Source: Flammulina velutipes
Lineage: Eukaryota; Basidiomycota; Agaricomycetes; Agaricales; Physalacriaceae
Assembly (NCBI GenBank): GCA_011800155.1
Contig: CM022370.1
Coordinates: 186,001-250,000, forward strand
DNA: 64,000 nt
Reading direction: 5' to 3'
Below the pieces are notes generated by a model. It did no database searches. It was not told where the DNA came from and saw only the letters and a list, made by a program, of their open reading frames with translations. Positions 20,008 through 29,586 of this stretch are shown here, in pieces (positions within the stretch are counted from its first letter, which is position 1; the number at the start of each line of letters is the position of its first letter). The position numbers were made by a program, and so were the translations under genes.

Positions 20008-22672
20008 ATGGCAACCGTTCTGCAAACGATCAGTAATGCGTCTCTACTCGACTCACCTCTTGTTTCTGGCAAGGATCCGCCTGTCGACACAGAGAAGCGC
20101 CCACAAACAGCAAAAGGCGGTCGAGCGTATGTGAAGATGGACATGGAGGAGAAGAATTCAAATAAAGGGTGGGCGGACGGTTTGCGCGAGGAAGTCCTGG
20201 GGAAATACATACCGCGTTTCAAGACAGCGTGGTTCGGGTCGAGCAGAGAGGCTGAGGTCAACGAGGTTAGTACATTGAGCGCCACATGCTGTTTGATATA
20301 CTAACCTGCTTGTAGGTCATGCGCGACTGTACCTAAGAATACCTTTTTCAGTTTCCGGGTGATGTCGCAGACACGAAAGAGATGTACGAGGAGCCTAAGG
20401 TCTTGAAGCCCTACGATGCGCTCGCTTGCCCGGCTCAGTCCCGATATGGAAAAGCGGCGGCAATCGCGCATCAACGCAAAGAAGAAGGTACACCATTGTG
20501 CACCTGATGACTGCTCGAGCTAATGGACTCCTTAAGCAAATTCGAGAATGGTTGCGCTACAGGGTTACACGTTTAACGAGCGCGACCTCAGGCAGCGAGA
20601 AGCTTTCCGTGTTAGGCAAGGAACTGGTTGGGATCCGGAAGCCACGGAAAACGAGGCAGGGATACCAGCACTGGCAAGTCGAAAATCGCGCAGAACTGGA
20701 TGCAGAGTTGGCGATACGATGGAAGAAGCAGGCTCTGGATAATAACGTCCCGGAAACGGAAATCGCCAAAATTCCCAATTCGACGCGGCAGGCAGTCGCG
20801 CGGGAGATGTTCAACAGGCTCGACGAGACGACGAGGGACGCTTGGAGGCAGCGAGCAAAAGATTTTGCAGAGAAGGAGCGACGCGAATACGAGGAGGCAC
20901 TGAAGAACGTGCCGGTGCGGTCTGCAGAATCTTTGCAGTCGTGAGTCTTATTTGCTCTTTATGTTCAACCCGCCATGACACCGTCGCCAACAGGACCATA
21001 GATAACCTCCCCTCCTTCTTGACCCCCATTATGGAAAATATCCAGAAGCACACCGGCCTAATGACTGTCGTTTACGCATTTGGCCCAATGCCGAGTGAGA
21101 AGGGGGAACTGAGCTGTATCACGTGAGCATTATTTTTGCTTAGGCTTGCAATTGCACGACTGACGGAGGGACAGGATATGCTCTGGCAAAAATCTGGAGG
21201 TGACGCCAGTGTCCTTCGTAAAAAAGGATCCACAGGCTGTTCGCGCCCATCGCGCACGTCTTCTGAAGTTTGCCGCGAGCGCATTTACCAAGGAGGAAAT
21301 GGACGCGGCACGACCACGAGCGGGGACAGCCATCCGCAGTTTGGCTCACATAGAGAATACAGCTGATGGCGACAATCCCAAGCTTATAGCCCCGACGCCA
21401 CGGCAGACATCCGTCAAACAGGCAAAGGGAAAGAAGGTCATGAGGAAGAAGGCGAGAGGAAAGGCGATGGAGATGGAGCACTCCTCGGACAACGAGGACA
21501 GCGAGGACGAGGATGATGTGGACGACGACAAGGAGAAAGAAAGTGGGGAGGAGGATGACGATGTCATGGAGGATGACGATGCCATGGACGTCGATGAGCC
21601 GGGGACGTCTAAGAGACGCCGAGAAGACGATTTGTCGGATGTCGATGAGGAGGACGCTCCTCCCCTGAAAAAGGTGCCCTTCCGAAGCGCATACGAACTC
21701 GAGCGAGAGGAAAAAATCGCACGGAACGAGGCATTGCTGAAGTCACTGGGGCTTGACAGGGAGTCTATTGCACAAAAACTGGGCTTCCCTGCGGAGAAAA
21801 AGAAAAAGAAAAAGCGGTCAGAAAGGAAAACAATGTCTGTTGACCCAAACGCACCAGTTCGTCGTTCGGCGCGTCACGGTTCCCCTCCATTACCCGTCCC
21901 ATCCACGAGCTCTACCCCGTCTCCAGGGACCTCTACCCCATCTCCAGCTACAAGCGCCCAAACCTTCGATCCCGCTGCGCCGACGATTATCTCTACCAAA
22001 TCATTGGTTTCTTCTTCTGCCCCGCCCCCCAATCTCTCATCCAGTCGACACGGAACACCGCCTGCGATAGAACCGTTAGACCTGGAAGGTGACTTGACGG
22101 AGATCACGGAAAAGGACATACCACCAGGCGGCGAAGAGGAGGTGGTAGACGATATGCTGGAGGAGGCAGCACTGGCCGAGGCTGAGGCTCCTGCTTGGGT
22201 CACCGAGCCCTTGAAATTCTTCAGGGAGTCAGATCTGGGGGACGACTGGAATGCCATCCTGGCGAATTGGGTCCTGTTGGAGCGAGAGGCGGAATTCAAG
22301 AAGCCAATGCATTATCTGCCCAAAACTGGACGACCTGCTATCCTAGGGAATTGGGTTATTGATGGACGGTTGACCAGGACGAAAGTGATGCCTTACTTAG
22401 ACATCGCTGCGTTGCCGGATTTCGTGGCGGAGTATGAGGTTTGGTGGGAGGGAATGCAGCCAAAGTGGCGCAAGTGCGAGGGCGATGGATGGAGTCGACC
22501 CAAATACCGAGGAAAAGATTTTGGGGTATTGAACACCAGGGGACAAAATGGCTGGTTGTCGATAGTTGCCTGCCTGTGGTGGTGGGGTGTGGCAGTTTCG
22601 GGGCGGGGGACCGCATGGGTTTGGATGTTTGGGAGGAGCGTGTTCGCGATGCATTGTGGTTATTGGACCTAG
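20008..22672 (+). CDS. HMG-like, acidic-region protein of a multi-copy agaric family
   Basis: ATG 20008. Exons 20008-20265, about 20352-20488, about 20550-20942, 20994-21122 and 21173-22672 join in frame. The N-terminal part has GWADGLREEVLGKYIPRFK and FPGDVADTKEMYEEPK. A helical segment (TRQAVAREMFNRLDETTRDA, WRQRAKDFAEKERREYEEAL) resembles one HMG-box helix pair. Then comes LPSFLTPIMENIQKHTGLMT, a long Asp/Glu-rich stretch (about 21480-21660), ELEREEKIARNEALLKSLGL, a Ser/Pro-rich linker, and a C-terminal Trp-rich domain (FVAEYEVWWEGMQPKWRK, QNGWLSIVACLWWW). The domain order matches a hypothetical family I know only as multi-copy in mushroom genomes. DNA binding is suggested by the HMG-like part and is not proven. 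No break in the frame is seen. Confidence 0.65.
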
Positions 22673-23587
22673 TGAGGACACGTGGCGAGAGAGTCGGAAA
22701 GGTAGTTGAGTAGAGGACCGTATGAATACAAGTTCACGCTCCCTCCTGTTGATAATGGAGGGAGGGACTATACATTGTGTGATGGGAGATCATTGATCAG
22801 AGGGAAGATGATGAAGTTCACACGTTCAGGATGGGAACGAGATGTGGGCAACAAAAATTGTTAGCGAACTGTAGACTAGTGGTATAACGGGTGAGCGCCC
22901 GCCGTCCCGCCCAATGTGCGCCGGATCGACTCTCACAGGGAGCAGTACTTATCTTTTTTTTTGTTAATTCAAAGAAGTTTTTTGAGGTTCATATACGAAC
23001 AGGAGTTGGACTTTAGTCAAACGGCTGGGGGCATACAACAGACATGTTGATGGTTACAGAAGGGTGAGTGCGGGAACGGGGGAAGCGGCGGTGGCGGAGG
23101 AACGAGCTTGGTGCCCAAGAGCAAGGACGTCGTATCAAAGGCCAGTTAGAAGTGTACCCAATGAATGTGGGGCTACCCAGAGTCCGCGCTGACCCAGTGG
23201 CAATTTTAGAGGAAGGGGAAGGGGCGGCGGGAAGAAAAGGAGTGGAGGTTGAAAAGATATAATGAGGGACACTGGGACAGGAAATGACGGGAGCTCAACG
23301 AGAACCGAGCACGCGTGGACCTGGTGGGGCGATATGTGGCGCAACGGAAACATCCGGTTGAGAGCCGACCTAACGTGGCGAAGCGGTAGTACTTATCGCG
23401 ACAAAGGAGGGACTGGGCATCGAGGGTGCATTAGAACCGAGTGCGCAATGGAAGAGGAGTGTGGCGCACCCGGGACCCGGAAAATGCCGTGGTGGTTAAG
23501 CCCACGTGGGAGGACCTGTACATACGCCAAATAGAGATGCCGGATGGCGCCGTTTGATGGTTGGCCCACTTAAGACATGTTAGTACA
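22673..23587. other. Non-coding right part of the KDZ element
   Basis: Contains the tRNA-like sequence at 22869-22945 and a purine- and G-rich stretch (about 23066-23500) with short open frames that I do not recognise. No gene is called. Confidence 0.3.
22869..22945 (+). pseudogene. tRNA-like sequence with Pol III signals
   Basis: An A-box-like TAGACTAGTGG and a B-box-like GGATCGACTCT are spaced as in a tRNA, and a run of ten T begins about 30 nt further on. The arms do not fold convincingly, so it is a decayed tRNA or a tRNA-derived SINE head. Confidence 0.3.
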
Positions 23588-23670
23588 GGATATGGCTACA
23601 GCTATGTAAATTGAAACTATATACTCTAGCTACAGCCCCGGGAAACTTCCTGGGTATTACTGCTAGGGCT
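23588..23670 (-). repeat. Right terminal inverted repeat of the KDZ element
   Basis: Reverse complement matches 9463-9545. It carries two copies of GGCTACAGC-type motifs (near 23594 and 23629), the complements of GCTGTAGCC in the left end. Confidence 0.7.
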
Positions 23671-23679
23671 CTCGTGAGC
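23671..23679. repeat. Target-site duplication, right
   Basis: CTCGTGAGC, identical to 9454-9462. Confidence 0.7.
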
Positions 23680-25062
23680 TGGCATTAGAGCTTTGACAAA
23701 AACAGAACTGTGGCGTACAGCGCCCAATTTTGTAGGCACGCGCTTATGAGAATCATGAGGAATAGAGATGAGAGTACTCACAGCACGACTGGTGCAGAAA
23801 CACGAGACACTGAGATAGCTGAAGAGGGTTGGCAGTACGGTTTGAAAACAGAATCATATTGCGTGCACGAATGTGTTCGTTAATAACCTGAGTCATACGC
23901 GACGAACGGAGACTTCTATTTGAATCATGGAAATGTCCCCGCTAGAAGAAACGCAAAGTGATATCGTGGAGGCTTGGTAAGGCTACAAAAGTTGGTTAAA
24001 TGTGCAAACAAAACGTTGAATCTCACCTTCCTCTTGTTTCAACATGGCCGTGTTGCAGCTAAGCCCGATGTACGGAAGATAGTTCATATTTCTTGAGTTG
24101 TCGCCGAAATGCGTGTCTTCAGAAGTTTTGCGACACCAGGAGATTGAAATGTTGATGAGCGGGGCGTAGGCTATGTCTTCTCTATTGGAAGCGAATACCG
24201 TGCTGGAAGGTTCTTTCTGCCCGATAGGATCGTCCAGAGATGGAGGCGGACGACGCACGAAAGTCGATGACATCGTGGGGCAACAATACGGCACACATTC
24301 CCGGGTTCCTCGACAGCCACATTGGCTGCCTCAACCCCCGACGGGAGGGAGCCAGAAAGACACGTCGGAGAAGAAGAACGACAGCCAGAAGTACGGTGAG
24401 TTGCTACTCGAAGAGGCGCTACATCGGCAGCAACCCCATAATGTTACGTCTAGAGTCGTCACTGAAAAGCGCTGTTGTTCGAACTTTCGAGAAGCGTCAA
24501 TGTCGAGAAGCGAGCTAAGGTGTATGCGAGATCCCTCGCTGTCGTGCAAATATCTTGCCCGTAATCGCAAAGCAAGAAGCTGTTAAGGTCTGAAGATAGG
24601 GGCTGGAGGGGGTGTCGGTCGGCGGTTGATGTGGTCTCCTGGCGAGCTGACGTCGGTGGGCAGGGAGAAAGAGAGAGCAGCAGCAGCGCTCATGGAAGGT
24701 GCTCAGTGAACGAACAGTCAGGTGCGGCGAAGGAGGGAAGGTAACGACCAACAATACCGCACACAGTCCCGCTCCTCAAAAGGCACGACGAGGGTTAGGA
24801 AACATGCTCACCCAGTCCATCACTTCAGGCCTATCAGAAGCGCCCACAACGCTGGGGAGTACACACGCACTTTGTCGTACCCCGTATCGTCCTTCCAGCC
24901 TCCCACAAATCCTTATTGAGAGTTACTTGTTCCTTGTCGCCGGTACATCGTGACGGACATTTTCGATTGAGCGACGATGATGGCAGAAGAGAAGGATAAT
25001 CACCACGTGCTCGCTCTTGTTTCTGGTTCTGATTCCCGAGACCAAAGCTTCCGGTCCTGTTT
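23680..25062. other. Spacer, right flank of the KDZ insertion
   Basis: Continues the spacer interrupted at 9462. Open frames of 60-137 codons exist on both strands (for example 23983-24294 minus), but I recognise no domain and could not join them into a gene. Confidence 0.3.
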
Positions 25063-25075
25063 AGGCAATGAACGC
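25063..25075. repeat. AGGCAATGAACGC block, copy 4
   Basis: Preceded by aagcttccggtcctgttt, the fullest form of the block. The following ccatttcaaattcaacc resembles what follows copy 1 (ccatttgaaattgacc). The tRNA-Lys starts 115 bp further on. Confidence 0.6.
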
Positions 25076-25189
25076 CCCGCCATTTCAAATTCAACCTTAC
25101 TGTTGACATTATGCGAATCCAATCCCGAATCCTGCATGTTTACGTCCCGTCGACCATCCACATGCGCAAAAAAACCCTCAAATCTATAT

Positions 25190-25290
25190 AGCCCACCGCG
25201 AGGGTCGAACTCGCAGCCTTCAGATTAGTACATATGCTTTTCGCTACGATTATAAGAGTCTGACGCTCTATCCGATTGAGCTAGGCAGGC
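25190..25290 (-). tRNA. tRNA-Lys (CTT) with intron
   Basis: Complete cloverleaf on the minus strand: acceptor GCCTGCC pairs with GGTGGGC (with G-T pairs), anticodon loop ctCTTa within stems tcaga/tctga, T-arm gcgag-ttcgacc-ctcgc, discriminator T. An intron of about 27 nt follows the anticodon position. A minus-strand run of seven T lies about 15-25 nt downstream. Its 3' end matches the primer-binding site of the LTR element at 36832. Confidence 0.85.
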
Positions 25291-26137
25291 TTAAAGTGCT
25301 GGTGCAACGCCACGGAATTGTCTTCCCTTTTGACGTGAACATCTCTTTTCCGCTTCCGATTAAAGGGAGCCATCCAGATCATGCGGACCATGACATTCTT
25401 TGCTCACCCGTCTCCACCTCTCGCACACCTCTGGTATACACAAAACCTCGCTGTGCTTTCCATCCCCTTCACACTCCCGGAAGCCGTTGTCGCTGCAAGT
25501 TCGTATAGATCGATTCATTCATTCCCCCACCGGAAATGACTCTGTGTGAGTGAAAGAGAGAGTTGCGTTCCAAATAAACGACAACGAGATCGTAATATAA
25601 CTGCGTGGACTGGTCGCCGAGGAAGAACGGATAGACTCACCGGAAAATATGGGCCCCCGTCCAACGAACCCGATCACTTTCGCCCACTATTCTCAAGCGC
25701 GAAAGTAGTTGAACTTAGTGTACAGACCTCTCGTAGCTCTCATGTATGCGGCATCACGAAACGTCGATGTCAAAGATCATGAGGAGACTGACGGGCTAGA
25801 TGGTCTGAACGGAGGGGACGCCGGTCAACGTTGACATCTATGAGCAACGACACGTAGGCCTTCTAAGCAGCCGACGTTGTGAGACTCTTCCTCCTCCACA
25901 TAGTGGCGGGCGAAGTTGGGTGTGAACCGAATTGATGTGTCCACCTGGTACAATGAGGCAAAGGCAGCTTATACAGAAGATTTGAATAACAGTGCGCCAG
26001 TGGGATGTACAATCTTCAGAGTAGCCGAGTTCAAAGTAGACGCAATGAGAGCAGGTTGGGCTAGGACCCGGCAAGCATCGGACCGGTTACTGATGCCGGA
26101 CCCACGCGCATTACTATCTTGATCTCAAACCACAGCA
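25291..26137. other. Spacer with one diverged copy of the 61 kb tandem repeat
   Basis: About 25615-25720 resembles 61060-61170: it shares gaacggatagactcac and, about 70 bp on, ctcaagNgcgaaag followed by ttgaac. Nothing else is recognised in this stretch. Confidence 0.3.
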
Positions 26138-27082
26138 ATGGCTGATTCGCCTAAGCTGCATGTCGCGATACTCAACACGCACGATGTCTTTGATTCTCCC
26201 TACCAATATCATTCTTCCATGTCCTTTGTATGGGAGCCCAACTTGGCGGTGCAATCGTTGGCGAAGGATGTGAGAAACTTTGTGCGTGCATCAGAATCGG
26301 AGGAGTTTACTCTCTTCAAGGTATGCGCATAGTACTATGATCTTGACAGATGACTTATGTTCGTAGCTTGACGATCCAGTCGTAGCAAATAGCACAAAGG
26401 GTTTCAAGGAGATCTGTAATGCTGCATTTCCGGATTTTGAAAACCTCAACGATATTGCAACACCTTATAAGGATGAAGCGACATTGGGAAAATCCAACCT
26501 CCCTGAAGTCGATAAAAGGTCGAGAATTGTGGCTTTGGTCGCTCTTCGTAAATTTTACACGTTGATTCCTTGTGGTCCCTACTAATTTTTCAACCAGGTA
26601 TTCGACCTCTCCCTACTTCGACCTCTACGCGGTCCGTCTTGGCTTCCATAGATGAAGATATATATGGTCTGTTGTTCCTCAGTACCATAGTCTGGCTACA
26701 TGTTGACGAATCTGCAGACCGCGAGGCCATCGCTCGCTTAGCGCGGCGTAGACCCGCCCCTTCCACCGGCGCGCAAAGCGCGGAACTCTTGGCTTCGCAA
26801 GTTCCGGATCGCCTGGATGCGGCGTACAACTATAGACCACCGGAACTCGCCCCGCCACCCATCGCCATCTACCAACCCGCTTTCGCACGGTTTCGCAGAG
26901 AAATGGCCATTCCCACCGAAGATATTGAATTCGGTCAGTCCGAGTTGACTCAAGCTTCCCATTTTGTGGATGTATCGCTGCGGCTGTATCCCACCGAGAA
27001 TGAGCGGCAAAGCGCCCTCAGAGACACCTGTTTTGTGCAGGGCGCGCCACTTTGGACCAGCGTGCGTGTAGACGTTAACAAG
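26138..27082 (+). pseudogene. Kinase-like gene, 5' part, cut by Ngaro insertion
   Basis: ATG 26138 opens MADSPKLHVAILNTHDVF. Exon 1 ends at 26320, exon 2 starts at 26367 (LDDPVVANSTKGFKEI), and the last exon continues GIRPLPTSTSTRS through PPIAIYQPAFARFRREM and FVDVSLRLYPTENERQSALR to VDVNK at 27082. The join between exon 2 and the last exon (about 26515-26598) is uncertain. The frame meets the retroelement at 27083 and resumes exactly at 32712. Related N-terminal regions occur in fungal kinase-like proteins of agarics. As it stands the gene cannot make its full product unless the 5.6 kb element is removed. Confidence 0.7.
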
Positions 27083-27225
27083 TCTTTGGACTAGTTAGTG
27101 ACGCTAAACACATGTGAATGAACTAGGAGTAAAGTGATGCTAAATGCGTGCAGCAAGAGAGTGGGCAAAGGCAACGCCTCTGGGCCCCGACGGAAGAAAT
27201 CCTGGGATACGAGGTCAGCTGCGAT
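27083..27225 (-). repeat. Ngaro split repeat B2
   Basis: 143 bp, same sequence as 27510-27652. It forms the outer 3' end of the element and starts tctttggactag on the plus strand. Confidence 0.85.
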
Positions 27226-27349
27226 GGGCGGGTGGGCCACAACGCCTGAGAGCTGACCGCCTAGGACTTACTGGCGTCAGGGCAGGTGTGACTAGCATGA
27301 TTCAGTACTGATAGTGCTGTATCGGGATAGAAAGGGAGCGGAGGGTGGG

Positions 27350-27509
27350 GTAAAAGCGAGCAGCCGTGGCACACTTGAAGTCAAGACGGACGTGTCCACG
27401 GTGTCGAGGTGATGGCGGTAACGGAACAAGAGTTTCGGTCCGCATCACCCGTCTGTCCGAAGACCTCAAGTTGCCTTACACTCGTTCCTCCTGCACGCCA
27501 ACTCAACAA
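27350..27509 (-). repeat. Ngaro split repeat A2
   Basis: 160 bp, same sequence as A1 at 32552-32711. It directly abuts B1 at 27509/27510, so this junction reproduces the joined ends of the circular form. Confidence 0.85.
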
Positions 27510-27652
27510 TCTTTGGACTAGTTAGTGACGCTAAACACATGTGAATGAACTAGGAGTAAAGTGATGCTAAATGCGTGCAGCAAGAGAGTGGGCAAAGGCA
27601 ACGCCTCTGGGCCCCGACGGAAGAAATCCTGGGATACGAGGTCAGCTGCGAT
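27510..27652 (-). repeat. Ngaro split repeat B1
   Basis: 143 bp copy of B2, lying just 3' of the recombinase gene; it overlaps the first bases outside the stop codon region of that gene. Confidence 0.85.
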
Positions 27653-27723
27653 ACCCAAAAAGAAGGAGTACAGCGACGCATCCAGCGACCGCGGATACCC
27701 AATCTGGAGGAGGTGGACTCACA

Positions 27724-29586
27724 TCAACGCACTGGCGGCATCGTGTATGCGATCAGCGCCTGGTGTAGTTCTGGCTGCATGTACGGAGCCATGATTTCGG
27801 CATGCTTTCTCAGGTAGACAAGAAAGGCATCACTCTTCCATTGACCAAGAACTTTGACGACCTCGAAGGGGAGCCCTCGGAGCAGGTACTCCAACGTCGA
27901 GCCAATACGGATGCCGTGACCTTGTAAAGGTTCCAACCCCGCGGCCTTTGCAGCAGATGTCAAGCGCTTGATGAATGCCGGCTTTGTGAGTGGTCGCAGA
28001 ATGACCTTCCCATTCTGCTTAAACTTGTACGAGAAGAGGTGAGAGTTTTGAGGCGGGTCGTTGACACGAAAATGATTTTCGAGGAGGGGCTGTGGGTTGG
28101 AAGGACCATTCTGAGCAGCCCAGTAGACATCCTCCCCGTTGAAGGGCTCGCCTTTCATGCAAGGGACTCGGAATATCGTGGTTTCGAAACCGTTGCGGTC
28201 CTGACCAGTTCGCATCCCCGCACGCGTGACATGTTTGACGGGGTCGAAGCTTTCCAGGCGGGGAACAGTGAACTCAGCTACTCGTGCTGCACCGAAGAAG
28301 GTTGTGGTGAGGCAGCTGGCTGTCGACGCATCAAAGGGGTCGTTTAAATCGAGTTGGCTGAGGAGTGCTTCGATGAATTGCACTGTGAACGGCTGACGCT
28401 TCTTCCTTCTGGACTCGAGAGGACGCAAACGTTCGGATGACCGCAAAAGAGCGTCAAGCTCTGGCTTGTTAATCCTCCATTCCACTCCGTGGATTATGTG
28501 CCATGCACGGACACCTGACACGTAGTTTCGCACTGCTCCGCCTGAATATGAACCTGCCAGGTGGCTGATCCATAATCCAATAAGGTCGGGGCTGGCCGGT
28601 GCGCGTTGGTCTTCTGGTGTGCCTCTGTGATCACAGAACACATGGAACACTAGTAGCCCCGCCGCGTAAGACTCCATAGTTCCTTCCGCCCATGATGCAG
28701 CAAGGACGAGGTGGACCCGTTGTATATCATCCTCAGACACGTTGAGGGTACGGCCATTTAAGTCACAAAAGGTGCGTCTATTGAGAGGTTTCCATAATAC
28801 AAGACGTCGTGCTGCGGTACAATGAGGACGAAGGGAAGAAGGTTCAGGGCGTAGGTGCACCTGATATGGTCTAGGTGGCCCTCTAGTCTCCGGCGTCGGG
28901 AGAGGTGCTGGCCATTGCGCTCCTGGTTTGTCTCGGTCACCATGATGCTGCAATTCTGGCGATCTCGATGGCTTCTTGTTCAAGCTCTCGTCGTCGAGCA
29001 GCGTGGTCGCGATTGGAATCGACTGAGTCGTGGTTAGGTGGGTCTGGAATGCAACCACCATTTTGTCGCTGGCGGCGTTCTGCTGGGGTGAGAGGGGCAT
29101 CGTAGTCGATGATGAAGCTTTGGAGTTCATATGGGATGGGGATGAGTGGGAGGAGGAGGCTTTCGGGACCATATTTCCCCCGAGACGGAGCGTCTGCTGG
29201 GTTGTGTTTGCTGGGAATGTATCGAGTGTGGACGTAGAAGCCCCGGTCTTCAACGATCGTGTGTATACGCTTGAATACAGTGTTTGTGGGTCGGTTCTTG
29301 CTTCTCCCGTTCCACCAGCCCTCGACGACGCCTGCATTGTCGCCCCAGATCTTGGGGAGCGTAAGTTGATAGAGCTCTTAGTTGACTGCATGTCATACCT
29401 TATAATGCTTTCCTGCGGTGCATAGATCTGCGATGATCCGGACGAGGAGCTCGAAGCCGACTGCCTCTGCCCATCCGATGTCGCGTTCGTTGTTACCACG
29501 CCATCCAGGGAGTAGCCTGTACGCGCGCCAGAAGCCGCGGATACATATGCCGATACCAAAGCCTCCGCTGGCGTCTGAGTAGGCAT
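27724..29586 (-). CDS. Tyrosine recombinase of the Ngaro element
   Basis: The frame is open from 29586, but the protein proper probably begins near 28940, where the RT-RNase H frame stops. The catalytic set is visible: the first Arg in FFGAARVAEF, HxxR in LQGHGIRIG, a conserved Trp in VLGQWKSD and the nucleophile Tyr in FLVYLRKHAEI. The N-terminal part (TMESYAAGLLVFHVFC, HLAGSYSGGAVRNYVSGVRA) looks like the SAM-like core-binding domain. It should join the circular DNA copy into the chromosome in the nucleus. No ATG stands at the expected beginning, so reinitiation, splicing or frameshifting is likely. The frame is undamaged. Confidence 0.85.
   Translation of the reverse strand: MPTQTPAEALVSAYVSAASGARTGYSLDGVVTTNATSDGQRQSASSSSSGSSQIYAPQESIIRYDMQSTKSSINLRSPRSGATMQASSRAGGTGEARTDPQTLYSSVYTRSLKTGASTSTLDTFPANTTQQTLRLGGNMVPKASSSHSSPSHMNSKASSSTTMPLSPQQNAASDKMVVAFQTHLTTTQSIPIATTLLDDESLNKKPSRSPELQHHGDRDKPGAQWPAPLPTPETRGPPRPYQVHLRPEPSSLRPHCTAARRLVLWKPLNRRTFCDLNGRTLNVSEDDIQRVHLVLAASWAEGTMESYAAGLLVFHVFCDHRGTPEDQRAPASPDLIGLWISHLAGSYSGGAVRNYVSGVRAWHIIHGVEWRINKPELDALLRSSERLRPLESRRKKRQPFTVQFIEALLSQLDLNDPFDASTASCLTTTFFGAARVAEFTVPRLESFDPVKHVTRAGMRTGQDRNGFETTIFRVPCMKGEPFNGEDVYWAAQNGPSNPQPLLENHFRVNDPPQNSHLFSYKFKQNGKVILRPLTKPAFIKRLTSAAKAAGLEPLQGHGIRIGSTLEYLLRGLPFEVVKVLGQWKSDAFLVYLRKHAEIMAPYMQPELHQALIAYTMPPVR

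Larger units (their letters stand above)
9463..23670. mobile_element. KDZ-type DNA transposon, 14.2 kb, with cargo genes
   Basis: The ends are imperfect inverted repeats of about 80 bp (9463-9545 and 23588-23670); outermost bases are ACCACTGGCAGTA and, on the other strand, AGCCCTAGCAGTA. They are flanked by an exact direct repeat CTCGTGAGC (9454-9462 and 23671-23679), read as the target-site duplication. KDZ and Zisupton-like elements are known for target duplications of about 8 bp. Inside are a KDZ transposase (9785-13890), five further genes at 13945-15052, 15250-15932, 17348-18082, 18109-19044 and 19157-19860, and an HMG-like gene at 20008-22672. Nothing in the ends or the genes suggests that two elements abut. 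That all these genes travel together is inference from their position between the repeats. Confidence 0.75.

Noticed and set aside
13945..22672. TET/JBP dioxygenase expected near KDZ elements
   Set aside because: Such genes are known neighbours of KDZ transposons, but I found no HxD-type dioxygenase motif in any frame here.
21874..22681. Minus-strand frames opposite the HMG-like gene
   Set aside because: Shadows of an acidic and Pro-rich coding exon that is supported by in-frame splicing on the plus strand.
23066..23534. Gly/Arg-rich plus-strand frames
   Set aside because: Purine-rich composition keeps several frames open; no domain, no splice partner.
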